Notes: generated by a model from the letters alone, not told the origin. A stretch of DNA of 64,000 nucleotides from Achatina immaculata (GCA_009760885.1 CM019713.1:82065631-82129630), one strand, 5' to 3'. Positions 34,655 through 46,755 are shown, numbered from the stretch's first letter. Translations and numbers: made by a program.

Positions 34655-35400
34655 GGAAACCAAATCTTAATTACATCCTCGTCCATAGCCACCTGAAGCG
34701 AAACCTTGAATATGCTGGCACCAGAAAATGTAACCTCCCTCACTGTGTTACCTGCCCTGTAGTCTTGGAAATGAAAACAATCACCTTTCTCAAAACTATC
34801 CTCACTCTTCATGAGGGATTAACATGCGAGTCCATCAATACGATGTATGCCACTGTGTGCAAAAGATGGAGGTTAACTTGTATTGGTGAAACTGGTCTCA
34901 GATTAGGTGATCTCATGCAGAAACAGCTGTATGATATCATACAGCATGCTTAGAAACCAGTCCCTAATAATTTCAATGACCCCAACCTCAGAGGCAAATC
35001 TGATTTTCTGGTAACAGTCATCAAACAATGTCACGCAGATGACAGAAGCCGCCTAGCGCTTGAGAACCGCTACATTCAGGAACATGGGACACTTGAACCA
35101 TATGGTTTGAACTCCTAGTTCAGCTACACCTAACATTCCCTATCCACAATCATATTCCGTCCGTAGTAAGTTCCACTCCTTTCACTTGCAACACATAGAC
35201 CAGAACCTCCTCACAGCATCAAATTACAACCCCTCTACCCCATCTATAACCATCTATTCCACCTTCTCCTGTTTAGATTACTATTGTATCACTCTCTCCC
35301 CTTTCCACGGTTCCCCCTCCCCAAACTTCTACAAGTCTCCATTTAAACATTCTCTGCACTCCACCATGCGCACTTCTTAACACAGCCTCTTACAAGTCAC
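34655..35400 (+). pseudogene. Penelope-like element, GIY-YIG endonuclease region
   Basis: Penelope-like retroelements pair an RT with a C-terminal GIY-YIG nuclease that nicks the target. Here only the nuclease end remains. The frame at 34609-34953 shows the zinc-knuckle-like KCNLPHCVTCPVV, then the GIY-YIG-like MYATVCKRWRLTCIGETG, in which TCIG replaces the TYIG of the 54-kb copies. A stop at 34953 splits the domain; the following bases still match (KSDFLVTVIKQCHADD). A 3' untranslated part of about 250 bp aligns with that of the 54-kb element. Confidence 0.85.
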
Positions 35401-35404
35401 AGCA

Positions 35405-35580
35405 TCTTACTTAGTTTTATATACTTATAGTTATATAATTAGTTTTATATACTTATGATTATATACTCGTACTTATAGGTATATACTTATAACTTATAGT
35501 TATATACTTAGTTTTATATACGTATAGTTATATGCTTAGTTTTATATACTTATAGTTACATACTTAGTTTTATATCTTAT
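35405..35580. repeat. AT-rich tandem repeat, left segment
   Basis: Units like cttagttttatatacttata. The array resumes at 35938-36035, so LINE D at 35586-35937 sits inside it. Confidence 0.85.
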
Positions 35581-35585
35581 ATCCT

Positions 35586-35937
35586 TCCCGTGCCGTTAAA
35601 TGTCACATAAGGCTCGCAAGGTAGTTCGCCAATTTTTCCTATTTTAGGCGAGCTTTTCAACCTCATCAAGGGATTTTATGCCAATTAATTTGACCTCTCT
35701 TAACAATGTCTCTTTAGAGAGTGTCACGTGGTCAGCCTCTTTTTCCTTGACCTGTTGTGTTCCACTTGATAGCTTGTTTTGGGATTCTCTGATCGTTTCC
35801 TCTCATCACGTGTCCAACATATGTCCATCTCCTTTTCCTGATCACCCACGAGGCTGGCTGTTGTTCGCTCATCTGTCTTATCTTTGCATTGTTCTTGAAT
35901 TCCTTCCACTTGATGAGGAGTATTTTCCTTAAGCATG
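35586..35937 (-). mobile_element. LINE family D, 3' fragment inserted in an AT array
   Basis: Minus-strand match to the C-terminal part of LINE D at 18100-18420, frame-broken. Its 3' end reads ggcgaactaccttgcgagcc on the minus strand. The same 3' end is found at 43942-44030. Confidence 0.8.
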
Positions 35938-36035
35938 CGTTTTATACACTTATAGTTACATGCTTAGTTTTATATATTTGGTTTTATATACTTATATGCT
36001 TGTATACTTATCTGCTTAGTTTTATATACGTATAC
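35938..36035. repeat. AT-rich tandem repeat, right segment
   Basis: Same unit type as 35405-35580 (cttagttttatata). Confidence 0.8.
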
Positions 36036-36079
36036 AGTAATTATTAGAGGACAATATTAAGATATGTTTTGGATTCAAT

Positions 36080-36172
36080 TCGGGCAGCGTGATGTGTTAA
36101 AACAAAGGAGGAAGCAAGCTGGACGACCATTTCACAACCTTCCTTGGGAAAATGGCACATAATGATGATGAT
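36080..36172 (+). mobile_element. Short LINE 3' end with (ATG)n tail
   Basis: caagctggacgaccatttca resembles a LINE C-terminal GRP-type codon stretch and is followed by ggcacataatgatgatgatg, the family A type of ending. Very short, so tentative. Bases 36173-36685 show a GAA run near 36420 and no gene. Confidence 0.45.
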
Positions 36173-36687
36173 GAGGAAATGATATCCAGATATTAGAGAG
36201 GGTTGGATAGATTTTTTTAAAAGTATGTGTATTATGCATTCAGGGGCAGCCAGAAGGGGGAGATAATGACTACTTTAATGTGGTTTAACTTGTCAAAATC
36301 TGAAGTGAAGGCATCGATCGTGTGCGAGCAAGGACTTCGAAATTAGATAATAAAAGAGAAAAAAAGAAAAATGAAGTCTTTGAAATGTACAGATTTGGAA
36401 GAAAATGGCGTGTTTCAAGAAGAAGAAGAAGAAAGTTTTCATATATTACAGACGCCAATTCATTCCATTTTACTCGGCCTTTCTTTTTGCCTTCTCGGCC
36501 TTTTGGCTATTTTAACCAACAACCCTCACCACACACGTGGTAAAATTATCTAGCAAGCCCATGCGGGCATTAAAATTAAAGAAAAAAAAAAAGCTGAATG
36601 TCAAAATGTCAAACATGCCTGGCTGTGTAATTCTCCATCCTTTCCAAACAAAATTCGCTCCTTGGTTCCATTTCAAAGAACAAAAAC

Positions 36688-36885
36688 ACGTGACCCAAAT
36701 AATTAAAATAGTTCGAATATAACCCAAATAATTAAAATAGTTCGAATATAACCCAAATAATTAAAATAGTTCGAATATAACCCAAATAATTAAAATAGTT
36801 CGAATATAACCCAAATAATTAAAATAGTTCGAATATAACACAAATAATTGAAATATTTCAAAAGTAACACGAATAATTAGAACAT
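36688..36885. repeat. 29-bp tandem repeat, about 7 copies
   Basis: Units of aacccaaataattaaaatag plus ttcgaatat. The first five are identical and the last two diverged. Confidence 0.92.
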
Positions 36886-37019
36886 TTCGACTGAGACTCG
36901 AATCTGTCAACTAAATTGGATCCTATCAGCTTCTTGATAGAATCCACATCTTGGGAGGTGAGGAGGTGGTGGTGGGAGAGGAGAAGGGAACGACAATCTT
37001 TATTCCATTAGACTGTCTT

Positions 37020-38672
37020 TGATTGGTTGCTTGTAGGAGAATTGTGATTGTATAGGCTAGGCCTAATACCTGCACAAGCTTGGCTGCTTGTATGATAATT
37101 ATGATTGTATAAGCTAGGCCTTGTACCTGCACAAGCTTAGCTGCTTGTAGAAGAATTATGATTGTATAAGCTAGGCCTTGTACCTGCACAAGCTTGGCTG
37201 CTTGTAGGAGAATTGTGATTGTATAGGTTAGGCCTAATACCTGCACAAGCTTGGCTGCTTGTATGATAATTATGATTGTATAGGCTAGGCCTTGTACCTG
37301 CACAAGCTTAGCTGCTTGTAGAAGAATTATGATTGTATAAGCTAGGCCTAATACCTGCACAAGCTTAGTTGCTTGTAGGAGAATTATGATTGTATAGGCT
37401 AGGCCTAATACCTGCACAAGTTTGGCTGCGTGTAGGATAATTATGATTGTATAGGCTAGGTCTTGTACCTGCACAAGCTTGGCTGCTTGTAGGAGAATTA
37501 TGATTGTATAGGCTAGGTCTTGTACCTGCACAAGCTTGGCTGCTTGTAGGAGAATTATGATTGTATAGGCTAGGCCTTGTACCTACACAAGCTTGGCTGC
37601 TTGTAGGAGAATTATGATTGTATAGCCTAGGTCTTGTACCTGCACAAGCTTAGCTGCTTGTAGGAGAATTATGATTGTATAGTCTAGGCCTTGTACCTAC
37701 ACAAGCTTGGCTGCTTGTAGGAGAATTATGAATGTATAGGCTAGGCCTTGTACCTATACAAGCTTGGCTGCTTGTAGGAGAATTATGATTGTATAGGCTA
37801 GGCCTTGTACCTGCACAAGCTTAGCTGCTTTTAGGAGAATTATGATTGTATAGGCTAGGCCTTGTACCTATACAAGCTTGGCTGCTTTTAGGAGAATTAT
37901 GATTGTATAGGCTAGGTCTTGTACCTACACAAGCTTAGCTGCTTGTAGGAGAATTATGATTGTATAGGCTAGGCCTTGTACCTACACAAGCTTAGCTGCT
38001 TGTAGAAGAATTATGATTGTATAAGCTAGGCCTAATACCTGCACAAGCTTAGTTGCTTGTAGGAGAATTATGATTGTATAGGCTAGGCCTAATACCTGCA
38101 CAATGGCTGCTTGTAGGATAATTATGATTGTATAGGCTAGGTCTTGTACCTGCACAAGCTTGGCTGCTTGTAGGAGAATTATGATTGTATAGGCTAGGTC
38201 TTGTACCTGCACAAGCTTGGCTGCTTGTAGGAGAATTATGATTGTATAGGCTATGCCTTGTACCTGCACAAGCTTGGCTGCTTGTAGGAGAATTATGATT
38301 GTATAGCCTAGGTCTTGTACCTGCACAAGCTTAGCTGCTTGTAGGAGAATTATGATTGTATAGTCTAGGCCTTGTACCTACACAAGCTTGGCTGCTTGTA
38401 GGAGAATTATGAATGTATAGGCTAGGCCTTGTACCTATACAAGCTTGGCTGCTTGTAGGAGAATTATGATTGTATAGGCTAGGCCTTGTACCTGCACAAG
38501 CTTAGCTGCTTTTAGGAGAATTATGATTGTATAGGCTAGGCCTTGTACCTATACAAGCTTGGCTGCTTTTAGGAGAATTATGATTGTATAGGCTAGGTCT
38601 TGTACCTACACAAGCTTAGCTGCTTGTAGGAGAATTATGATTGTATAGGCTAGGCCTTGTACCTACACAAGC
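37020..38672. repeat. 57-bp satellite array with higher-order repeat, about 29 monomers
   Basis: The monomer contains ttggctgcttgtaggagaat, tatgattgtataggctaggc and cttgtacctgcacaagc. Most monomers have an AAGCTT (HindIII) site. A block of about 12 monomers starting near 37320 repeats near 38003 (offset about 683 bp) with the same variant order. Minus-strand open frames have a 19-residue period and are artefacts. Bases 38673-39059 show no gene. Confidence 0.95.
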
Positions 38673-39059
38673 CTTCTTCGAGTACCCAAGCACCCACATT
38701 CTGGTGCTGTTCAGTTGTAGACTCATTCTGGGCCTACTACATAGTTCATCTTACACAGATGTTCATATTTCCAGGAACTTGGACGTGTTCAGACAAACGT
38801 AGGTAACAACATAAATGAACGACCGCAGCTATTCAGCAGTACCACTTTAGCTGGTACACGTGACCATCATTGAAGATTATCGATATGCAAACTACTCTGG
38901 TCACGTGCCTAACACGGCTCCTTAAATAGTACACTCTTTTCAGGCAACTCACAAATATGAAGACTAACTGGCACATGGAGATCATCAAAAACGTCAGCCT
39001 CGTAGTAAAACACAAATGTTTATTACAAGCCACAGGATGATGATGAAAACAGCCAAGAT

Positions 39060-39450
39060 GGACGAAGTATCATCACCATGTGCCATGCATGAAGGCGCCC
39101 CCATCATGTCTCTCCACAGTTTCTAGTCTTTCATGCTATTCGTCAGTTCTGTTGTGGTTTTCTCCCATGCCATTTTGTCAAGCCATCTAAGATTTTCTTT
39201 ATTGGTCTACTTCTCCCTTTCTTGCCTCCAGTTTTCTTGTTCTCGTGATATTTTCTATCCCTCCTCTTCTCATTATATGGCCAACGAACCTAGTAGTGTG
39301 TTTATTAAGGTTCGTTTCTTGTTGGCTTTCCTTAGGCATTCTTCATGTGTTATTTTGGCTATCCGAGGTATTCTTAACATTCTTCGAAAGAATTACATTT
39401 CATTTGGCTCTATGCTCTTGTTGTTGTTTTTGTTAGTGACCATGATTCTC
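39060..39450 (-). mobile_element. LINE family A-like, diverged 3' fragment
   Basis: Minus-strand broken translation gives FVGHIMRRGGIENITRTRKL and a SRPIKKILDGLTKW segment, clearly related to the family A C-terminus but a separate subfamily. Its 3' end (catcaccatgtgccatgcat on the plus strand) matches the A ending. It abuts the 27-bp satellite. Confidence 0.75.
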
Positions 39451-39455
39451 AGTCG

Positions 39456-40178
39456 AAGTATGGCAAGTGATATTCTCAGACGAAGTATGGCAAGTGATAT
39501 TCTCAGACGAAGTATGGCAAGTGATATTCTCAGACGAAGTATGGCAAGTGACATTCTCAGACGAAGTATGGCAAGTGACATTCTCAGACGAAGTATGGCA
39601 AGTGATATTCTCAGACGAAGTATGGCAAGTGACATTCTCAGACGAAGTATGGCAAGTGACATTCTCAGACGAAGTATGGCAAGTGACATTCTCAGATGAA
39701 GTATGGCAAGTGACATTCTCAGACGAAGTATGGCAAGTGACATTCTCAGACGAAGTATGGCAAGTGATATTCTCAGATGAAGTATGGCAAGTGATATTCT
39801 CAGACGAAGTATGGCAAGTGACATTCTCAGACGAAGTATGGCAAGTGACATTCTCAGACGAAGTATGGCAAGTGACATTCTCAGACGAAGTATGGCAAGT
39901 GATATTCTCAGTCGAAGTATGGCAAGTGATATTCTCAGATGAAGTATGGCAAGTGATATTCTCAGATGAAGTATGGCAAGTGATATTCTCAGACGAAGTA
40001 TGGCAAGTGACATTCTCAGACGAAGTATGGCAAGTGACATTCTCAGACGAAGTATGGCAAGTGACATTCTCAGACGAAGTATGGCAAGTGACATTCTCAG
40101 ACGAAGTATGGCAAGTGACATTCTCAGACGAAGTATGGCAAGTGACATTCTCAGACGAAGTATGGCAAGTGACATTCG
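39456..40178. repeat. 27-bp minisatellite, about 27 copies
   Basis: The unit is gaagtatggcaagtgatatt plus ctcagac, with T/C variants (gatatt or gacatt, gacg or gatg). The 9-codon period keeps frames open on both strands. Bases 40179-40440 show no gene. Confidence 0.95.
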
Positions 40179-40440
40179 AAAACCTCCATGGAAAAGTCCA
40201 GGCAAGTTTTACTTACGCTCACTGCTTCACACAAAACTCTTATAAAATCCACCTGCAAGATTACCTACACTCCTAAGTTAACCATGAACTCAAGGGCGAG
40301 TGCGAAGAAACAGAACTATCTGTGACAAACAACAAGGGGCTTTAATTCACAATAGCTTAAATAAAGTTGCCTACCCTGTAGAACGTTTTGCTACATCGCA
40401 ACACTTCAGAAGAATATCAACATTTGGACAAAATATCCAG

Positions 40441-41950
40441 CGGTAAGTATTCAACTGATAACAACTGAGAATGGAAACGTTGTATGTAACAAGACGAGCG
40501 ACAAACTTCAATTATGGAATTTACAACATAAAACCCTTGGAAAAATGAAAGAGCTTGTAATTAACAGTGGAGACCTTGAGCTCCATCAGGGCAGGAATGT
40601 GATAAATCATCATACCCGTCAGCGCCAGAACAAATCCGGATATTGTTTACCATTTTTTTCCCTTCTTTCATGTGTGCACAAATGTTTCCCTTCATTTTTT
40701 GTTTTTGTTAACTTTCCTTGTAAAATTCCACTTAACCGGCATCGCCAGCGCATATCCCCCCTCAAAGACCGGTACAGCAGCGGCCTGATGGCTGACAGAA
40801 CGGGACGCGAAGCTTCCTTCACGAGATCCCTCTTTTGATGGCCTCGTGTTCTGGTTAACATTAATAACGGCCGATATGAAGTCATAAATCTGCCGTGAGA
40901 GGCGAGCAAGAGATCACACAGGAGGAGGAGGAGGTGGAGGAGGGATATTTGCGTCCATTCTGCTTTCTTCTGTGAGAGAAAGAAAGAAAAAAAAAAGCAG
41001 AATAACTGAGTGAGAGAAAAAATAATCGAATGAGCTCTGTGTGTAATTTTGGAGAATAAGATTCAGCTTAATATTATCACCAGTATCATCCTGTGCTGCG
41101 TCCTTCTGTAGAAATCTATTTATGCGTTTTTCAACTATATTTTGAGACACTTGACCACTCCCTCACCCCATCTATCCCCTCCTTCCCCCCGCGAACACAT
41201 ACATTACTTTTAGAACCTTACCGAATACAAGGTTAGAATCGGGTCGCTTTTGGATCTCCTATTCGCTGGTACCGAATACTGAACCAAATATTTTTTTTTC
41301 ATGTCTACATGAAATACATGGACATAAAAAAGAACACATATCCATACGACAAGAATTTAATATTGAAGAAGGTTGGCTAGTAAAGAGTATTAAAGAGAGA
41401 AAACTTAAATATTTTGGACACATTAAACGTCTTGATAATCTAGAGAAAACCGTCTTGGAAAGGTACATAATGGGAAAAAGAAAGAGAGGAAGACCAAGGC
41501 GAAGATGGCTGCAAGTCATCGTTGATGATCTGCAAATGGATGCATCAGCACCAGGACATCTTGCTCATAACCGAGAGGCCTACAGGAGTGCTGTTAGGGA
41601 GGCAAAGTTCCGCAAGGGACATATAAATGACGGACTGACTGACATGAAATAATGAAGGACGTGGCCTGAAGTCTTCATTCAAAGAACCAGACCTTGGGAG
41701 AGCCTGGAAACCCATCCTATATACAATGACAATCAAACACTTCAGAACCCAGAAGTGAATGAATGAATGAATGAATGAAGCTCCTGGTATCAGGCAGTCT
41801 ATCTCATCAGACAGCTAACAAGTGTCAAGGCACAGAAGACCTGCAAACAAGACTCTGGACCTAGCATTGATGACATTAACCTTTGTTAATGAGCTACACC
41901 AGAGAAGCTGTATCAGCCCCGCTCATCACTGTATCCCCACCTTCTTTCTC

Positions 41951-42001
<51 letters not shown>

Positions 42002-42189
42002 GTCTCTTTTCCTCAATTACCTTCGTTACTGCTAGCCAATCAGATTTCTGTCACATCATTCATAGCTCTTTCAATAAGCATTTACGACATTTACAACTAC
42101 GCTGTCTGGGACACAGCTTCATACAAGTCACAAAATAAGTTCCATTTTCCCTTTCTTATTTGTTACATACATTTACGTCTTTCTCACGC
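40441..42189 (+). repeat. 1749-bp tandem duplication, unit 1
   Basis: Starts cggtaagtattcaactgata and ends tttctcacgc. It contains unique DNA, a LINE C 3' end (41320-41650), an (AATG)n run near 41757 and a C/(CT)n run near 41950-41998. Unit 2 follows with no gap. Confidence 0.95.
41320..41650 (+). mobile_element. LINE family C, 3' end, in duplication unit 1
   Basis: Encodes the C-terminal RT tail: KYFGHIKRLDNLEKTVLERY, GRPRRRWLQVIVDDLQ, AVREAKFRKGHINDG. It ends differently from the 3-kb copy: a further ~110 bp and then gaatgaatgaatgaatg near 41757 may be its untranslated region and tail. Confidence 0.8.
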
Positions 42190-43698
42190 CGGTAAGTATT
42201 CAACTGATAACAACTGAGAATGGAAACGTTGTATGTAACAAGACGAGCGACAAACTTCAATTATGGAATTTACAACATAAAACCCTTGGAAAAATGAAAG
42301 AGCTTGTAATTAACAGTGGAGACCTTGAGCTCCATCAGGGCAGGAATGTGATAAATCATCATACCCGTCAGCGCCAGAACAAATCCGGATATTGTTTACC
42401 ATTTTTTTCCCTTCTTTCATGTGTGCACAAATGTTTCCCTTCATTTTTTGTTTTTGTTAACTTTCCTTGTAAAATTCCACTTAACCGGCATCGCCAGCGC
42501 ATATCCCCCCTCAAAGACCGGTACAGCAGCGGCCTGATGGCTGACAGAACGGGACGCGAAGCTTCCTTCACGAGATCCCTCTTTTGATGGCCTCGTGTTC
42601 TGGTTAACATTAATAACGGCCGATATGAAGTCATAAATCTGCCGTGAGAGGCGAGCAAGAGATCACACAGGAGGAGGAGGAGGTGGAGGAGGGATATTTG
42701 CGTCCATTCTGCTTTCTTCTGTGAGAGAAAGAAAGAAAAAAAAAAGCAGAATAACTGAGTGAGAGAAAAAATAATCGAATGAGCTCTGTGTGTAATTTTG
42801 GAGAATAAGATTCAGCTTAATATTATCACCAGTATCATCCTGTGCTGCGTCCTTCTGTAGAAATCTATTTATGCGTTTTTCAACTATATTTTGAGACACT
42901 TGACCACTCCCTCACCCCATCTATCCCCTCCTTCCCCCCGCGAACACATACATTACTTTTAGAACCTTACCGAATACAAGGTTAGAATCGGGTCGCTTTT
43001 GGATCTCCTATTCGCTGGTACCGAATACTGAACCAAATATTTTTTTTTCATGTCTACATGAAATACATGGACATAAAAAAGAACACATATCCATACGACA
43101 AGAATTTAATATTGAAGAAGGTTGGCTAGTAAAGAGTATTAAAGAGAGAAAACTTAAATATTTTGGACACATTAAACGTCTTGATAATCTAGAGAAAACC
43201 GTCTTGGAAAGGTACATAATGGGAAAAAGAAAGAGAGGAAGACCAAGGCGAAGATGGCTGCAAGTCATCGTTGATGATCTGCAAATGGATGCATCAGCAC
43301 CAGGACATCTTGCTCATAACCGAGAGGCCTACAGGAGTGCTGTTAGGGAGGCAAAGTTCCGCAAGGGACATATAAATGACGGACTGACTGACATGAAATA
43401 ATGAAGGACGTGGCCTGAAGTCTTCATTCAAAGAACCAGACCTTGGGAGAGCCTGGAAACCCATCCTATATACAATGACAATCAAACACTTCAGAACCCA
43501 GAAGTGAATGAATGAATGAATGAATGAAGCTCCTGGTATCAGGCAGTCTATCTCATCAGACAGCTAACAAGTGTCAAGGCACAGAAGACCTGCAAACAAG
43601 ACTCTGGACCTAGCATTGATGACATTAACCTTTGTTAATGAGCTACACCAGAGAAGCTGTATCAGCCCCGCTCATCACTGTATCCCCACCTTCTTTCT

Positions 43699-43750
<52 letters not shown>

Positions 43751-43941
43751 GTCTCTTTTCCTCAATTACCTTCGTTACTGCTAGCCAATCAGATTTCTGT
43801 CACATCATTCATAGCTCTTTCAATAAGCATTTACGACATTTTACAACTACGCTGTCTGGGACACAGCTTCATACAAGTCACAAAATAAGTTCCATTTTCC
43901 CTTTCTTATTTGTTACATACATTTTACGTCTTTCTCACGCC
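42190..43941 (+). repeat. 1749-bp tandem duplication, unit 2
   Basis: Practically identical to unit 1. The only differences I see are the lengths of C/(CT)n and T homopolymer runs. Such identity means a very recent event or an assembly artefact. Confidence 0.95.
43069..43400 (+). mobile_element. LINE family C, 3' end, in duplication unit 2
   Basis: Identical in the part compared to the copy 1749 bp upstream; copied with the segment, not a separate insertion. Confidence 0.8.
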
Positions 43942-44030
43942 GTTAAACGTCACATAGGGGTCGTATGGTAGTTCGCCAAGTTTTCCTGTTTTCGGCGAGC
44001 TTTTCAACCTCATCAAAGAATTTTATGCCT
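43942..44030 (-). mobile_element. LINE family D, extreme 3' end, split from 45235-45575
   Basis: Matches 35586-35680 closely (gtcacatagg, ttcgccaagttttcctgttt, cttttcaacctcatcaaaga). In the 35.6-kb copy this runs on into the sequence found here only at 45235, so a 1.2-kb block has been inserted. Confidence 0.8.
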
Positions 44031-45230
44031 TCTTCTTCTTCTTCTTCGTTCACTTCTACCACCAAGACCGCCCCGTGATCTTGCTGAATTTACTCCTGTG
44101 GTCCTCGATAGGTCCCATGGCCCCCTGTGGTCCGCGAAAGGACCACACGAGATCCCCGAGAGGATCACAAGAGGTTCAGAGTATGGCAGGGCTTGAATCT
44201 GTATTCTCGGTGGGTCTCAGAAGCGGGAATGCGTGACACCTTGGTTTTCGTTGCACCAGTTTAATCTAGAGTTGGACTTCCTCACCGGAAAACCTCGACG
44301 TGTTTTGGATATCAGTATATCCCCGCTGGGTGAGAGGTGGTAGCCCATCCAGACCAGAGTTGGACTTTCTCACCTGAAAACCTCGACAGGTTTTGGGATA
44401 CCCGTGTATCCCCGCCGGGTGAGAGGTGGTTGCCCATCCAGTCCAGCGTTGGACTTTATCACCGGAAAACCTCAGCGTGATTAGGATACCCATACATCCC
44501 CGTCGGGTGAGAGGAGGTTGCCTATCTAGACTGCCCTGGTCCAGTGTCTCCGACTTCAGCATTTTGTGACCCTTCCTACTTGTGACCAAGACGGAGCTTT
44601 TGTCCAGGAGGACGAATCCTCGCCACTAGTTAGTTTCGCCCTTGGGCTGAGCCGGTTGAGGCGTATTATCCCAGTATGGGCGTGTTTAGGACGTGACCGA
44701 CTTCTAGAGCGGAGGTACCGTGACATGAATAGCCATCAAACTTCACCCCTGGTTTAAGCCGGTTTGGGCATATTTCACCAGTATGGGTGAATATCGGACG
44801 TGGCTGGCTTTTAGAGCAGAGGTGCAGTGGTATGAGTAGCTCTCTCCGCGGTGCTACTGGACATACCGACTAAGCTTCATATTATCCTTTCCATCACCTT
44901 TTCACATCGGCGCCGCATGGCAATCCTAATTGCTTTTTCGTATTTTCTTCATTGGCCGGGAGTAGTTTCACTCCATGCGCGGCATTCGAAGAATCTCGCC
45001 AGCAGTGTCTTAACCCCTGGGTTAAGCTGGTTTAGGCAATTCGCCCGTTATGATTGCACATAGAACGTGGCCGACCTCCAGACCAGAGGTGCCGTGATTT
45101 GAGCAGTCCTGATCTCGAGACTACTGAATACTTCACTTAATCCTTTCTTTCACCTTTTCCACAGTGGTGCCGCGCGGAACTCCATTCGCACCTTTCTTCA
45201 CTGGCCGGGAGGAACCCCACTCCACGCACT
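44031..45230. other. 1.2-kb insert in LINE D with its own tandem structure
   Basis: Begins with (TTC)n. Contains about three 88-bp units from 44272 (ttggacttcctcaccggaaa type) and two diverged ~260-bp units sharing a gtttaagccggtttgggc motif and a caccttttcacatcggcgcc motif. GC content is higher than the surroundings. No transposase or terminal repeats are recognisable. It could be a non-autonomous element ending in a (GAA)n tail on the minus strand. Confidence 0.55.
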
Positions 45231-45234
45231 TAAC

Positions 45235-45575
45235 AGTGTCCTCTTTAGAGTTTCACATGGTCGACCTCTTTTTTTTTTCCGGCCTGTTATGTTCCACTTG
45301 ATAGCTTCTTTTGGGATTCTCTGACTGTTTCTTCTTATCATGTGACCGACATATGTCCATCACCTCCTTCTGATCATGCATGAGACAGATTGTTGTTTGC
45401 TCATCTGTCTTATCTCTGCGTTGGTCTTGAATTCGTTCCACTTTATACCGAGTATTTTCCTTAGGCATTTGTTTTCTAAAGAGTCTAATTTTTTTTTGTC
45501 TGTTTCTTTGGTTTTTTTCCAGCTTTCACATGCATAAATAAGGGTGGATATTACGTTGAATTGAAACATTTTAGT
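45235..45575 (-). pseudogene. LINE family D, RT C-terminal fragment
   Basis: Minus-strand frames contain MFQFNVISTLIYACESWKKT and KCLRKILGIKWNEFKT, which is the thumb to C-terminal region of LINE RTs, then a shifted frame with the remainder. It is 5'-truncated and lacks the active site. Confidence 0.8.
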
Positions 45576-45814
45576 TTGATATGTTATATTGTTATATTTG
45601 TTATATTGTTATATTTGTTATATTTTTATACTGTCATACTGTTATATTTGTTATATTGTTACATATATATTATATTGTTATATTTGTTATAATGGTATAT
45701 TTGTTATACAGTTATATTGTTATATTTGTTATACTGTTATATTTGTTATATTGTGATATTGTTATATTTGTTATATTGTTATATTTGTTTTACTGTTATA
45801 TTGTTACTTTTGTT
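45576..45814. repeat. AT-rich tandem repeat of about 19 bp
   Basis: Units like tatattgttatatttgtta with length variants. The hydrophobic open frame across it is an artefact. Confidence 0.9.
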
Positions 45815-45925
45815 AATGTAAACTTTCTGTTCTTTTCTTATTTCTTCGTTCTGGATGCTTTTGTTCGAAGAAGACGCAAGACGAAACGTCACATCTGCGT
45901 GCTATGTTAATAAATAAAGCTGCTC
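45815..45925 (+). repeat. Penelope 3'-end-like fragment
   Basis: Shares ttcttcgt.. , gacgaaacgtcac and ttaataaataaagctgctcc with the 3' end of the 54-kb Penelope unit (ccgaaacgtcac, aagtaataaacctgctcc). Short, so tentative. Confidence 0.4.
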
Positions 45926-46019
45926 CTCTTCTAGTTTAAAGTTGAACTCACCGGCCACTGCTTGTCACGTTTAGACAAAGATGGCTAGAATAAATTTATG
46001 TAGCTGTAGTTGGAGGGAG

Positions 46020-46580
46020 TTGCTGAAATGGACCCCTATAAATTAGAGATTATTATATGCACGCTTCAACTCAAGATTCACGAAGTTTTATTATAGTTTG
46101 TTATGCACCAACAGAAGCAGCTGAAGAGGAATTAAAAGAAGATTTTTACAACAGCCTCCAAGCCACAGTAGAAACAATACCCAAGCATGATATGCTAAAT
46201 GTTTACGAAGAATTAGAAAAAAATATTTTGGCCAAACACCATAAGATATAACATCTTGTTGGTAGAAATGCAGATGAAGCCACTGACAGCAATTATTGAG
46301 GAAAGACGCTGGGGATTTTTGGGACATGTGCTCCGAATGACTGACAACTCACTACCAAAACTAGCATGCTCCGAATGACTGACAACTCACTACCAAAAAT
46401 AGCACTAAGATGGACACCACAGGGGAACAGATTTAAGGGCAGACCAAAAGAGACATGGAGAACAATAGACAGGATGTTGAGCAATAGAGGGCTCACCTGG
46501 GCAAGAGCATAAAAAAAGGCAAAGGACAGGCATTTGTGAAAAACCTTTGCGGAAACCCCATGTGCCCTGGGGACTAAAGG

Positions 46581-46633
<53 letters not shown>

Positions 46634-46640
46634 GGAGCTA
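46020..46640 (+). pseudogene. LINE family B, internally deleted: endonuclease joined to RT C-terminus
   Basis: The frame at 46057-46251 begins with an APE-type endonuclease segment (IVCYAPTEAAEEELKEDFYN, then LQATVETIPKHDM) and passes directly into sequence that in other B copies is the RT C-terminus (EELEKNILAKHHKI). Everything between, including the RT active site, is gone. The join falls near a ctaaatgtttacg string also present in the other copies. A ~40-bp direct repeat (gctccgaatgactgacaact) at 46329-46410 is private to this copy. It ends in a (GA)n tail at 46583-46630. Confidence 0.8.
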
Positions 46641-46755
46641 GGAAAACAGCAAATGAGGACTTAATAGCGACAGATCGTGATAGTCGGAATACGAAGTTCA
46701 ATGCATTTCTGTTGCATGATCTATTCCCTGTTGTTTTTAGCCAGAAACATGTATA

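Noticed and set aside
37020..38672. CRISPR-like direct repeats
   Set aside because: The repeats are contiguous with no unique spacers and the genome is eukaryotic; this is a satellite.
39393..40276. Long frames (about 270 codons) of 9-residue repeats
   Set aside because: A 27-bp array is a multiple of three and free of stops, so open frames are expected. Both strands are open.
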